This document shows, in pieces, positions 1-7,979 of a stretch of DNA of 64,000 nt. The position numbers and the translations under genes are program-made. Source of the stretch: Microbacterium sp. C5A9 (lineage in GTDB: Bacteria; Actinomycetota; Actinomycetes; Actinomycetales; Microbacteriaceae); assembly GCF_022627955.1 (NCBI RefSeq), contig NZ_JABXGD010000011.1:1-64000 (forward strand), written 5' to 3'. The notes below the pieces were generated by a model, which was given only the letters and a program-made list of their open reading frames with translations, was not told the origin of the DNA and did no database searches. Every line of letters starts with the position of its first letter. Positions within the stretch are counted from its first letter, which is position 1.

Positions 1-113
<113 letters not shown>

Positions 114-116
<3 letters not shown>

Positions 117-475
117 TGGGCGGCGGGTGTGGTTTCGGGGGTGGTGAGGGTGAGGCAGCGGACGGTGCCGGAGTCGTCCATGCAGTCGGCGAGGCGGATG
201 GCGCGGTCGCTGGGTGGTGCGGGTTCGGTGGGGGAGCCGGGGCTGGTGTTCCGGGTGTCCGGGATGCCGGGGGTGGTGGGTGTGTGGGGGGTCGCGGGTG
301 TGCCGGGGCGTTGTTGCGTGCCCGAGACGGTCAGCGACGAGCCGTCGGTGCTCGCGTCGGGGCAACGGCCGAAAGCAGCCTGAACTTCCTGACCGCAACC
401 GCCTGCCGCAGCTGGAACCGAAAGAAGTGAAACCACGAGAAGCGGCACACTGACGATGTTCAGAGCGAAGGGCAT
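114..475 (-). CDS. Secreted Thr/Pro-rich protein, truncated at window edge
   Basis: The frame opens at ATG (475) behind a good AAGGAG site and stays open into the G tract, so the C-terminus is missing. The product starts with a short hydrophobic signal (MPFALNIVSVPLLVVSLL) ending near AAAGG, then has a cysteine pair, a Pro/Thr-rich linker of PGTPATPHTPTTPG type, and a segment with two more cysteines (ADCMDDSGTVRCLTL). It overlaps the upstream lipoprotein gene by 16 bp, so the two are probably co-transcribed and translationally coupled. No family is recognised. The linker and cysteines suggest an exported cell-wall-associated protein. Confidence 0.6.
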
Positions 476-1050
476 GATTCGGCGTCTCCTTCCGCCTCTT
501 CGGAGATACGGAGCTTGATGCCGTCGTGCACGAATGTCACCCGCTGAGCGATCACGGTCGGCCGATCTGCAGGTGTCACGTCGTTGCCGCTTGCGTCCAT
601 GGTTCGAGCGTTGGAGAGGTCGAGACACACAAGCGCATGGACGACCGGAGGTTCGCTCGGGGCCGAGTGCTCGCCTACGAAGGTCATGACCAGGATCACG
701 CCGGTCAAACGCACATCGTGTTCACGGAGAAAGTTCTGCCCATCGATAGCCCCCTCGAGCGCGGTGCCCACCAGAAAATCCTGAGGTTTCACCGATTTAT
801 CGCCTCCGCGGCGATCGTTCCCTGCCTCGTTGTACGCCCGATACACCTCCTCTGCCGCGGCGAAGGCCTCGGCCTCACTGGCGAACGCGGGGGTCGGAGC
901 GGGAGTCGGCGCGGCTCCGGGCGCGCAGCCTCCGAGCAGCATCACGATCGCGGGGATCGCGGCGACGGCGGCGAGGCGCAACACGCGTGGAGGTTCGTGG
1001 CGGGAGGCGGGGCGGGACTCGGGGCGGGACACGGAGCGACGCGGATTCAC
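460..1050 (-). CDS. Putative lipoprotein of unknown function
   Basis: The 196-residue product begins (GTG) with an Arg-rich leader, then a hydrophobic stretch (residues 24-41) ending in the lipobox LLGG|C with the acylated Cys at about 42. A Pro/Ala/Thr linker follows and then an Ala/Glu-rich helical region (ASEAEAFAAAEEVYRAY) and a mixed domain ending in ESCPSL. Two further cysteines could form a disulfide. It is divergent from ctaB, sharing the 80 bp promoter region, and overlaps the downstream secreted-protein gene. The function is unknown; the mature part should sit on the outer face of the membrane. Confidence 0.65.
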   Translation of the reverse strand: MNPRRSVSRPESRPASRHEPPRVLRLAAVAAIPAIVMLLGGCAPGAAPTPAPTPAFASEAEAFAAAEEVYRAYNEAGNDRRGGDKSVKPQDFLVGTALEGAIDGQNFLREHDVRLTGVILVMTFVGEHSAPSEPPVVHALVCLDLSNARTMDASGNDVTPADRPTVIAQRVTFVHDGIKLRISEEAEGDAESCPSL

Positions 1051-1089
1051 CCGGTCACGGTAACCGCGATGGCGAAGGTCGCGGGCGCG

Positions 1090-1118
1090 TTATCCACAGC
1101 AACACTGTGCTCTAGACT
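1090..1118 (+). promoter_or_regulatory. Putative ctaB promoter with DnaA-box-like sequence
   Basis: TTATCCACA, identical to the consensus DnaA box, lies at 1090-1098. It overlaps a dyad CACAG-N5-CTGTG (1095-1109). A -10-like TAGACT follows at 1113-1118, about 12 bp before the GTG start of ctaB. The promoter call is by eye. A single DnaA box could be chance. Confidence 0.35.
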
Positions 1119-1130
1119 GGGAAAGCTGTC

Positions 1131-2072
1131 GTGACGCGTGCGGAGGAGGCGATCGAGATCTCGACGATGTCTGATCAGACCGTTGTGAAGAAGTCCATCG
1201 GTCGTACCGTGAAGGCGTACGTCGCCCTCACCAAGCCGCGCGTCCTCGAACTGCTCCTGGTGTCGACGGTCCCCGTGATGTTCCTCGCTCAGGGCGGACT
1301 GCCCAACATGCTGTTGGTGCTCGCCACCGTGATCGGCGGCTCGTTGAGCGCCGGATCTGCGGCCGCGTTCAACATGTACCTCGATCGCGACATCGACGCT
1401 CACATGCACCGCACCGAGAACCGCCCGTTGGTGACAGGGGAGATCACGCCCCGGGGGGCGCTCATCTTCTCGTGGACGCTCGCCATCCTCTCGACCGTGT
1501 GGCTCCTCGTCACCACGAACTGGCTCGCCGCGGCGCTGTCGGCGTTCGCGATCTTCTTCTATGTCGTGATCTACACGATGATCCTCAAGCGTCGCACCGA
1601 GCAGAACATCATCTGGGGAGGCATCGCGGGATGCTTCCCGGTGCTCATCGGATGGGCCGCTGTCACGGGTTCGCTCGACTGGCCGGCGTTCATCCTCTTC
1701 GCTCTCATCTTCCTCTGGACTCCGCCGCACTACTGGCCGCTGTCGATGAAGTACAAGGACGACTACGAAGACGTAGACGTGCCCATGCTCGGCGTGACCC
1801 GCAACGCGTCGCAGGTCGGCCTGCAGGTCATCCTGTATGCCTGGGCGACCGTCGCCTGCTCGCTGCTGCTGATCCCGATCGCGAACATGGGCCTCGTCTA
1901 CGGCGTCTCCGCCGCTGTGTTCGGCGGGTGGTTCATCTATGAGTCACACCGTCTCTACAACCAGGCGGTGCGGGGGAACGAGGCGCGGCCGATGCGAGTC
2001 TTCCACGCCTCGATCACCTACTTGACGCTGATCTTCGTGGCCGTCGCGGTCGATCCGCTGCTGCCGTTCTGA
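1131..2072 (+). CDS. Protoheme IX farnesyltransferase (heme O synthase)
   Basis: This UbiA-family membrane enzyme transfers a farnesyl group to heme B to give heme O, the first step of heme A synthesis for aa3-type cytochrome oxidase. The first Asp-rich motif NMYLDRDIDAHMHRT is near residue 81 and the second loop motif KYKDDYEDVDVP near residue 207; several hydrophobic helices surround them. The length (313 aa) is typical. The start is uncertain: GTG at 1131 is used, but ATG at 1167 (MSDQTVV) resembles family N-termini and the predicted promoter leaves almost no leader for 1131. ctaA lies nearby on the other strand. The 3' end overlaps the convergent membrane-protein gene by 55 bp. Confidence 0.93.
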   Translation: MTRAEEAIEISTMSDQTVVKKSIGRTVKAYVALTKPRVLELLLVSTVPVMFLAQGGLPNMLLVLATVIGGSLSAGSAAAFNMYLDRDIDAHMHRTENRPLVTGEITPRGALIFSWTLAILSTVWLLVTTNWLAAALSAFAIFFYVVIYTMILKRRTEQNIIWGGIAGCFPVLIGWAAVTGSLDWPAFILFALIFLWTPPHYWPLSMKYKDDYEDVDVPMLGVTRNASQVGLQVILYAWATVACSLLLIPIANMGLVYGVSAAVFGGWFIYESHRLYNQAVRGNEARPMRVFHASITYLTLIFVAVAVDPLLPF

Positions 2073-2503
2073 GCCTTCTCGTCTGACGAGATCTCCTCGT
2101 CGTCGGCGCTCTGCGCGTCGTTCTCGGTGTTCGTGATGTCGGTGTCAGGGTTCGTGATGTCGGTCTCGGGGTTCGTGATGTCGCCCTCCTGAGCCGGGTC
2201 GCTCTCGGCGGTCCAGGCGATGGGCTCCACGACGACGGGCGTGGCCGACGGCATCAGCGCCTGAACGGCGGTGAGCGCGACGGCGAGGAGGATGCCGAGG
2301 ACGCCGGCTCCGAGCAGCGCCGCCCCCACCACGACGAGCGACTGGCCCACGTAGACCTCGATGCCGGTCGCGGTGCCGTCGAGCAGGGTGCTCGTCATCG
2401 TGCCGACCTGTCCGGCGATGAGCCATCCTCCGACGCCCGCCGAGGCGAGCGAGAGCACGAGGAGGAGCCAGAAGCCGATGCTGCGTGTCAGTGACTTGTT
2501 CAT
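2018..2503 (-). CDS. Small two-helix membrane protein with DITNP repeats
   Basis: The start is taken at ATG 2503 (MNKSLTRS); an in-frame ATG at 2512 is also possible. The N-terminal half holds two hydrophobic segments separated by a short extracytoplasmic loop. The C-terminal half is acidic and probably disordered, with a threefold repeat of the DITNP/DITNT type. The gene sits between ctaB and ctaA and points toward ctaB, with the last 55 bp overlapping the end of ctaB on the opposite strand. No catalytic motif is visible. Position between the heme genes suggests, but does not prove, an accessory role in oxidase biogenesis. Confidence 0.6.
   Translation of the reverse strand: MNKSLTRSIGFWLLLVLSLASAGVGGWLIAGQVGTMTSTLLDGTATGIEVYVGQSLVVVGAALLGAGVLGILLAVALTAVQALMPSATPVVVEPIAWTAESDPAQEGDITNPETDITNPDTDITNTENDAQSADDEEISSDEKAQNGSSGSTATATKISVK
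2130..2183. repeat. Three 21-bp repeat units encoding DITNP
   Basis: The 12-mer TTCGTGATGTCG recurs at 2130, 2151 and 2172, exactly 21 bp apart, inside the tail of the small membrane protein. On the minus strand it encodes the DITNP-like heptad repeats. Such in-frame units can expand or contract by slippage without a frameshift. Confidence 0.8.
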
Positions 2504-2574
2504 GCCCGCCACGTTGCACGACGAACTGATGAGCCTGTGATGCCGCAGCTATGCATCCACTGTGCGGCCCGCAC

Positions 2575-3684
2575 TCACTGCTGCGAGTCGACGGGCTTCT
2601 TCAGGTGCAGGACGACCACCGTGTACGCGGCGGCGGACAGCGAGGCGAGCACCATGTGGATGCCGACGAGCACGGGCGGCAGCCCCTCCCGGGCCTGCCA
2701 GACGCCCACCGCAACCTGCACGAGGATCGCGATCACGAGCACGAGAAGCCACCGGCGCGGCTCGAGGCGGAGAGCCCAGGCCGAGACGGTGAGCGCGAGC
2801 ACGAGCACGGCGAGGATGTACCCGGGCCACGAGTGCACGTGCGCGAGGACGGTCGCGTCGAAACCGTGGCGGAGCACGTCGGCGTCGCCGGAGTGCGGTC
2901 CGGATCCGGTGGTGAGCACCCCGAACACGATGGTGACGGCGAGGGCGAGGCCGGTGACGTGGGTGAGGATCGTGAACCACTTCGGAACCGCGCTCTCGCG
3001 CGGGCCCGCAGGCGAGTACAGACGCACCAGGAAGGCGGCGGTGACGCACACGAGCAGCAGCGAGGAGACGTAGTGGAATCCGACGATGAAGGGGTTGAGT
3101 CCGGTGAGCACCGTGATGCCGCCGACCAGCGCCTGTGCGACGACCCCGGCCAGCACCAGCCAAGCCAGGATCACGAGGTCGCGCCGCTCGGTGGCGAGCC
3201 GCAGAGAGCGGACGATCGCCGCGATCACCGTGATCAGCAGAGCGCCCATCGCGAAAGGCGTCGCGGGGAGCCCGATGAGCGTCATGATGAGGAAGACCAC
3301 GCCGGCTGCGACGATTCCGCTCGCGGCGAAACGCAGTGCCGAGAAGACGAGACGCCTGCCACCGACCCGCGCGAGCACCAGCAGCAGGACCGCGAGGGCG
3401 ATGATGCCGACCACGCCGGTCATCACGCGGTTGCCGAACTCGATGATCCCGTGGATGCCCTGATCGGCGTAGATCGGCACGAGCGACTCGGGGGTGCAGA
3501 GCGGCCATTCCGAGCATCCGAGGCCCGAACCGGTCAGGCGGACCGCGCCTCCGGTGCCGATGATGATGGTCTGAGCGAGGAACGACAGCCACGCGAAGAT
3601 GCGGAGCGCGCGCCCCCACAGAGCCGCGTGGGTCGACGGCGCGTCCTGTGCATTCGTGGGGGAGGCGAACGAGGTGTCGGGCAT
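2575..3684 (-). CDS. Heme A synthase (COX15/CtaA family)
   Basis: This polytopic membrane protein oxidises the C8 methyl of heme O to the formyl group of heme A. The N-terminal signature QTIIIGTGGAVRLTGSGLGC is at about residues 38-57, followed by SEWPLC, which supplies the paired cysteines of the loop, and HGIIEFGNR carries a conserved His. Eight hydrophobic helices can be counted; 369 aa suits a two-domain CtaA. The ATG at 3684 has a GGAGAG site just upstream. It is divergent from the suf operon. With ctaB this gives a complete heme A pathway at one locus. Confidence 0.92.
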   Translation of the reverse strand: MPDTSFASPTNAQDAPSTHAALWGRALRIFAWLSFLAQTIIIGTGGAVRLTGSGLGCSEWPLCTPESLVPIYADQGIHGIIEFGNRVMTGVVGIIALAVLLLVLARVGGRRLVFSALRFAASGIVAAGVVFLIMTLIGLPATPFAMGALLITVIAAIVRSLRLATERRDLVILAWLVLAGVVAQALVGGITVLTGLNPFIVGFHYVSSLLLVCVTAAFLVRLYSPAGPRESAVPKWFTILTHVTGLALAVTIVFGVLTTGSGPHSGDADVLRHGFDATVLAHVHSWPGYILAVLVLALTVSAWALRLEPRRWLLVLVIAILVQVAVGVWQAREGLPPVLVGIHMVLASLSAAAYTVVVLHLKKPVDSQQ

Positions 3685-3917
3685 ATGTCTCTCCGAACCG
3701 CGGCGGACACGGCGAGCGGCCCTGTCTTCAGGCGGAACCTGTAGAATCGGATTGTTGTGATGAGCGCTGACCGCGCTGCACCATCACTAACAGTTTAGGC
3801 GCGATGGAAGCGCCGGTGATGAGGGCCCACCAACGGCACCCGCTCCCGCAGACTCGACGGGGATCAGGTGTGTCGGGGCGGATTACACCGTTTTGGGACC
3901 TGTGAGGAGAGTGTGTG
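3685..3917. promoter_or_regulatory. Divergent ctaA / suf promoter region
   Basis: The 233 bp between ctaA and sufB hold no gene. A TAGAAT hexamer near 3742 and the segment TTGTGATG near 3754 are the only promoter-like elements seen by eye. No clear SufR, IdeR or Fur-type palindrome was found. sufB has an AGGAGA site at 3905-3910 with good spacing to ATG 3918. Confidence 0.3.
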
Positions 3918-5336
3918 ATGTCGGATGTGCTGATCGACCGCCCGGAGCTCGATGGCCTGGGGGTGTACGAATTCGGATGGCATGATGAGGACGCCGCCGG
4001 AGCCATCGCCAAGCGCGGAATCTCCGAAGAGGTGGTCCGCGGGATCTCGGCGCTCAAGCGCGAGCCCGAATGGATGCTGAAGACCCGTCTCAAGGGCTAT
4101 CAGCTCTTCGGACGCAAGCCGATGCCGACCTGGGGCGCAGACCTCAGCGAGATCGACTTCGACAACATCAAGTACTTCGTGCGCTCCACCGAGAAGCAGG
4201 CGCAGTCGTGGGAAGACCTTCCCGCCGAGATCCGTGAGACCTACGAGCGCCTCGGCATCCCCGAGGCCGAGCGTCAGCGTCTCGTGGCCGGCGTCGCGGC
4301 TCAGTACGAGTCCGAGGTCGTCTACCACCAGATCCGCGAGGACCTGGAAGAGCAGGGTGTCATCTTCATGGACACCGACACGGCGCTGCGCGAGCACCCC
4401 GAGTTCTTCGAGGAGTACTTCGGCACCGTGATCCCCGCCGGCGACAACAAGTTCGCGGCTCTGAACACCGCCGTGTGGTCGGGCGGATCGTTCGTCTACG
4501 TCCCCAAGGGCGTGCACGTCGAGATCCCGCTGCAGGCGTACTTCCGCATCAACACCGAGAACATGGGCCAGTTCGAGCGGACCCTGATCATCGCCGACGA
4601 GGACAGCTACGTCCACTACATCGAGGGCTGCACGGCTCCGATCTACAAGTCGGACTCCCTGCACTCGGCCGTCGTCGAGATCATCGTGAAGAAGAACGCC
4701 CGCGTTCGCTACACGACGATCCAGAACTGGTCGAACAACGTCTACAACCTCGTCACCAAGCGTGCGGTCGCGCACGAGGGCGCGACGATGGAGTGGGTCG
4801 ACGGCAACATCGGCTCCAAGGTGACCATGAAGTACCCCTCGATCTACCTGATGGGCGAGCACGCCAAGGGCGAGACGCTCTCGGTCGCCTTCGCGGGCCC
4901 CGGTCAGCACCAGGACGCCGGCGCGAAGATGATCCACATGGCTCCGTACACGCAGTCGTCGATCGTCTCGAAGTCGATCGCCCGCGGTGGCGGTCGTGCG
5001 GGATACCGCGGTGAGGTCCGCGTGGACGCGAACGCGCACCACTCGGCCAACACGGTGCGCTGCGACGCGCTGCTCGTGGACACCAAGTCGCGCTCCGACA
5101 CGTATCCGGCGATCGACATCCGCGTCGACGACGTGCAGCTCGGCCACGAGGCCACGGTCTCGAAGGTCAGCGAGGAGCAGCTCTTCTATCTGCAGTCTCG
5201 CGGCATGCCCGAGGACGAGGCGATGGCGATGATCGTGCGCGGTTTCATCGAGCCGATCGCGCGGGAGCTGCCGATGGAGTACGCGATGGAATTGAACAAG
5301 CTCATCGAGATGGGCATGGAAGGATCGGTCGGCTGA
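3918..5336 (+). CDS. Fe-S cluster scaffold protein SufB
   Basis: SufB is the main scaffold of the SufBC2D complex that assembles iron-sulfur clusters in the cytoplasm. The 472-residue product shows family blocks such as GGSFVYVPKGVHVEIPLQ, CTAPIYKSDSLHSA and a late Cys in VRCDALLVD (about residue 380), and ends with QLFYLQSRGMPEDEAM. ATG 3918 is chosen over GTG 3915 because of spacing to AGGAGA. It is the first gene of a tight operon: the stop is 1 bp before sufD. No sufR regulator precedes it, unlike many other actinobacteria. Confidence 0.96.
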   Translation: MSDVLIDRPELDGLGVYEFGWHDEDAAGAIAKRGISEEVVRGISALKREPEWMLKTRLKGYQLFGRKPMPTWGADLSEIDFDNIKYFVRSTEKQAQSWEDLPAEIRETYERLGIPEAERQRLVAGVAAQYESEVVYHQIREDLEEQGVIFMDTDTALREHPEFFEEYFGTVIPAGDNKFAALNTAVWSGGSFVYVPKGVHVEIPLQAYFRINTENMGQFERTLIIADEDSYVHYIEGCTAPIYKSDSLHSAVVEIIVKKNARVRYTTIQNWSNNVYNLVTKRAVAHEGATMEWVDGNIGSKVTMKYPSIYLMGEHAKGETLSVAFAGPGQHQDAGAKMIHMAPYTQSSIVSKSIARGGGRAGYRGEVRVDANAHHSANTVRCDALLVDTKSRSDTYPAIDIRVDDVQLGHEATVSKVSEEQLFYLQSRGMPEDEAMAMIVRGFIEPIARELPMEYAMELNKLIEMGMEGSVG

Positions 5337-5337
5337 G

Positions 5338-6543
5338 ATGACGGCCCAGACGACGACGCCGACGGCGTCGCATGATTCGAGCGCGCACGTCGACCCGGCC
5401 GCGCAGGTCGCGGACGCAGGATTCGTTCCGGTGCAGACCCGGTCGGAGCGCCCGCATTCGTTCGATCCCACCGATTTCGGTGCGCCCAGCGGCCGTGAGG
5501 TCAACTGGAAGCACACTCCGGTGGCGAAGCTCTCCGGCCTCTTCGAGGTCGCGGACTCCGCCGAAGGAGTGAGCTACACGTTCGGCGCCGGAGAGCACTA
5601 CGTGTCCACGCCGCTCGCCGCCGGCGATGCGCCCCGCGGCGAGGTCTTCCTCGCCGAGGACATCACCGCCGCCGTCGCCTGGCAGGGAGCTGCTGAGGCG
5701 CTGCACATCCGCATCCCGCGCGAAGAAGAGGTGGCCGAGCCCATCCTCGTGTCGATCGCCGGTCTCGGGGCGGATCTGCGCGCCGATGCCCACATCGTGA
5801 TTGAGGCTCTCGAGCACAGCTCGGCAACGGTCGTGCTGCAGCACACCGGTGCCGCGCAGTACTCGCAGAACGTCGAGATCATCGTCCGCGACGGAGCGAA
5901 GCTCACCGTCATCAGCCTGCAGCAGTGGCAGGACGAGGCCGTGCACACGTCGGCTCACCAGGCTCGCGTCGACGCGGATGCCACTCTCAAGCACTTCGTC
6001 ATCAGCTTCGGCGGCGGTGTGGTGCGCGTGAACCCGAGCGTCGAGCTCGCAGGCGCAGGCTCCGAGGGGTACCTCTACGGTCTCTCGTACGCCGATGCCG
6101 GCCAGCACCTCGAGAGCCAGGTCTACCTCCACCACAAGGGTCCGCACACCAAGGGTGACGTGCTCTACAAGGGTGCGCTGCAGGGCCAGGGAGCGCACAG
6201 CGTCTGGATCGGCGACGTGCTGATCGGCGCCGACGCGACCGGCACCGACTCCTACGAGGCGAACCGCAACCTGGTGCTCACCGAGGGCGCTCGCGCCGAC
6301 TCGATCCCGAACCTCGAGATCGAGACCGGAGACATCCTCGGCGCCGGCCACGCCAGCGCCACCGGACGCTTCGACGATGAGCAGCTGTTCTACCTGCAGG
6401 CTCGCGGCATCAGCGAAGAGGAAGCACGCCGTCTCGTCGTGCTCGGCTTCCTCACCGACATCGTCCAGCGCCTCGGCATCCCCGCGCTGGAGACCGAGCT
6501 GCTCGACGCGATCGAGACCGAGCTCGCGGAGGTCGACGCGTGA
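5338..6543 (+). CDS. Fe-S cluster assembly protein SufD
   Basis: SufD pairs with SufB in the SufBC2D scaffold and helps iron entry. It is a 401-residue beta-helix family member with a more variable N-terminal part. Family blocks include REVNWKHTPVAKL, KGDVLYKGALQGQGAHS, NRNLVLTEGARADS and GHASATGRFDDEQLF, the last carrying the His that corresponds to the functional His of E. coli SufD. The start is 1 bp after the sufB stop. The last codons overlap the GTG of the Rieske gene (GTGA), so translation is coupled. Confidence 0.94.
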   Translation: MTAQTTTPTASHDSSAHVDPAAQVADAGFVPVQTRSERPHSFDPTDFGAPSGREVNWKHTPVAKLSGLFEVADSAEGVSYTFGAGEHYVSTPLAAGDAPRGEVFLAEDITAAVAWQGAAEALHIRIPREEEVAEPILVSIAGLGADLRADAHIVIEALEHSSATVVLQHTGAAQYSQNVEIIVRDGAKLTVISLQQWQDEAVHTSAHQARVDADATLKHFVISFGGGVVRVNPSVELAGAGSEGYLYGLSYADAGQHLESQVYLHHKGPHTKGDVLYKGALQGQGAHSVWIGDVLIGADATGTDSYEANRNLVLTEGARADSIPNLEIETGDILGAGHASATGRFDDEQLFYLQARGISEEEARRLVVLGFLTDIVQRLGIPALETELLDAIETELAEVDA

Positions 6544-6866
6544 GCGCCGAGCGCGTCTGCGGCGTCGCCGAGCTCGAACTCGACACCCCGATCCGTGTCG
6601 AGCCGAACGGTGTGCCCATCACGGTGATCAAGGACTCCGAGGGCGTCATCCACGCCATCGGAGACACCTGCACGCACGGCGACATCTCGCTGTCCGAAGG
6701 TTTCGTCGAGGGCGACACGGTGGAGTGCTGGGCCCATGGCTCCGCCTTCTCCCTACTCACCGGCAAGCCCCAGAATCTCCCCGCTTATGAGCCCGTTCCG
6801 GTCTACGTCGTCGAGATCGACGGCGACGACGTGCTCATCGACCCGACTGTGACGAAGGAAGTCTGA
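6540..6866 (+). CDS. Rieske-type [2Fe-2S] ferredoxin of the suf operon
   Basis: This is a 108-residue soluble Rieske protein. The cluster ligands are visible as CTHGD (Cys-X-His, near residue 44) and CWAHG (Cys-X2-His, near residue 63), with the GKP turn after them. There is no membrane segment, so it is the non-heme dioxygenase ferredoxin type (NirD/bphA3-like). It starts with GTG overlapping the end of sufD and ends directly at the sufC start. Such a protein inside suf operons is typical of actinobacteria. Electron supply to the scaffold is an inference. Confidence 0.93.
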   Translation: MSAERVCGVAELELDTPIRVEPNGVPITVIKDSEGVIHAIGDTCTHGDISLSEGFVEGDTVECWAHGSAFSLLTGKPQNLPAYEPVPVYVVEIDGDDVLIDPTVTKEV

Positions 6867-7637
6867 ATGTCTGTTCTCGAAATCCGCGACCTGCACGTGA
6901 CGGTCGAGACCGAGGCGGGGACCACCCCGATCCTCAACGGAATCACCCTCACCATGAACACCGGTGAGACCCACGCCATCATGGGCCCCAACGGCTCCGG
7001 CAAGTCCACCCTCGCGTACACGATCGCCGGTCACCCGAAGTACACCGTGACCTCCGGCTCGATCACGTTCGACGGTCAGGACGTGCTCGAGATGAGCGTC
7101 GACGAGCGCGCTCGTGCGGGTCTCTTCCTCGCCATGCAGTACCCGGTCGAGATCCCCGGCGTGACGGTGACGAACTTCCTCCGCACCGCCAAGACGGCGC
7201 TCGACGGCGAGGCACCGGCGATCCGCGGCTGGACCAAGGACGTCAAGGCGGCCATGGCCAACCTGCGCATGGACCCGAAGTTCGCGCAGCGCAACGTCAA
7301 CGAGGGTTTCTCCGGTGGTGAGAAGAAGCGCCACGAGATCCTCCAGCTCGAGGTGCTCAAGCCGCAGTTCGCGATCCTCGACGAGACCGACTCCGGCCTC
7401 GACGTCGACGCCCTGAAGATCGTCTCCGAGGGCGTCAACCGCGCCAAGGAGTCCACGGGTCTCGGCGTTCTGCTGATCACGCACTACACCCGCATCCTCC
7501 GCTACATCCGCCCCGACTTCGTGCACGTCGTCGTCGCGGGCAAGATCGTGGAAGAGGGCGGCCCCGAGCTCGCAGACCGGCTCGAGGAAGAGGGATACGA
7601 CCGTTTCCTCGACCCCGCAGCCCCCATCGAGGCGTAG
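6867..7637 (+). CDS. Fe-S cluster assembly ATPase SufC
   Basis: SufC is the ABC-type ATPase that drives conformational change in SufBC2D. Walker A is GPNGSGKS near residue 43, the signature is FSGGEKKRHEI, and Walker B is FAILDETDSGLD, with the family-specific DETDSGLD in place of the usual DEPT. The length of 256 aa is standard. It begins immediately after the Rieske stop codon. Confidence 0.96.
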   Translation: MSVLEIRDLHVTVETEAGTTPILNGITLTMNTGETHAIMGPNGSGKSTLAYTIAGHPKYTVTSGSITFDGQDVLEMSVDERARAGLFLAMQYPVEIPGVTVTNFLRTAKTALDGEAPAIRGWTKDVKAAMANLRMDPKFAQRNVNEGFSGGEKKRHEILQLEVLKPQFAILDETDSGLDVDALKIVSEGVNRAKESTGLGVLLITHYTRILRYIRPDFVHVVVAGKIVEEGGPELADRLEEEGYDRFLDPAAPIEA

Positions 7638-7647
7638 GCTGATTCGC

Positions 7648-7977
7648 ATGACAGCCACCCTCACCGACGCGAAGTACGACGAGGTCACCGAGGCTCTCAA
7701 AGACGTCATGGACCCGGAGCTCGGCATCAACGTCGTCGACCTCGGCCTCATCTACGACCTCGCGTGGGATGACGAGAACGATGCTCTCGTCATCCACATG
7801 ACGCTGACCAGTGCGGGCTGCCCCCTGACCGACGTGCTCGAGGACCAGACCGCTCAGGCACTGGACAGCGTCGTCGATCGCTTCCGCATCAACTGGGTGT
7901 GGATGCCGCCGTGGGGACCCGAGCGGATCACCGATGACGGGCGTGACATGATGCGTGCCCTCGGCTTCGCGATCTGA
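7648..7977 (+). CDS. DUF59/MIP18-family Fe-S maturation factor (SufT-like)
   Basis: The 109-residue product has the family blocks DPELGINVVDLGLIYDL near the N-terminus, MTLTSAGCPLTD containing the conserved Cys, and a C-terminal WMPPWGPERIT block. SufT-type proteins act in Fe-S transfer to target proteins. It lies 10 bp after sufC and ends 2 bp before the MalY-type gene. In most actinobacterial suf operons sufS and sufU would sit between sufC and this gene; here they are absent. Confidence 0.92.
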   Translation: MTATLTDAKYDEVTEALKDVMDPELGINVVDLGLIYDLAWDDENDALVIHMTLTSAGCPLTDVLEDQTAQALDSVVDRFRINWVWMPPWGPERITDDGRDMMRALGFAI

Positions 7978-7979
7978 GG

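Noticed and set aside
129..453. Two small plus-strand frames at the left edge
   Set aside because: They are antisense to the truncated secreted protein, which has a signal peptide and a good ribosome site.
1090..1098. DnaA box as part of a replication origin
   Set aside because: Only one box, no cluster, no dnaA/dnaN, gidA or parAB, and no AT-rich unwinding element.
3685..3917. SufR- or iron-type operator before sufB
   Set aside because: No palindrome close to either consensus could be found; only a weak -10-like TAGAAT.
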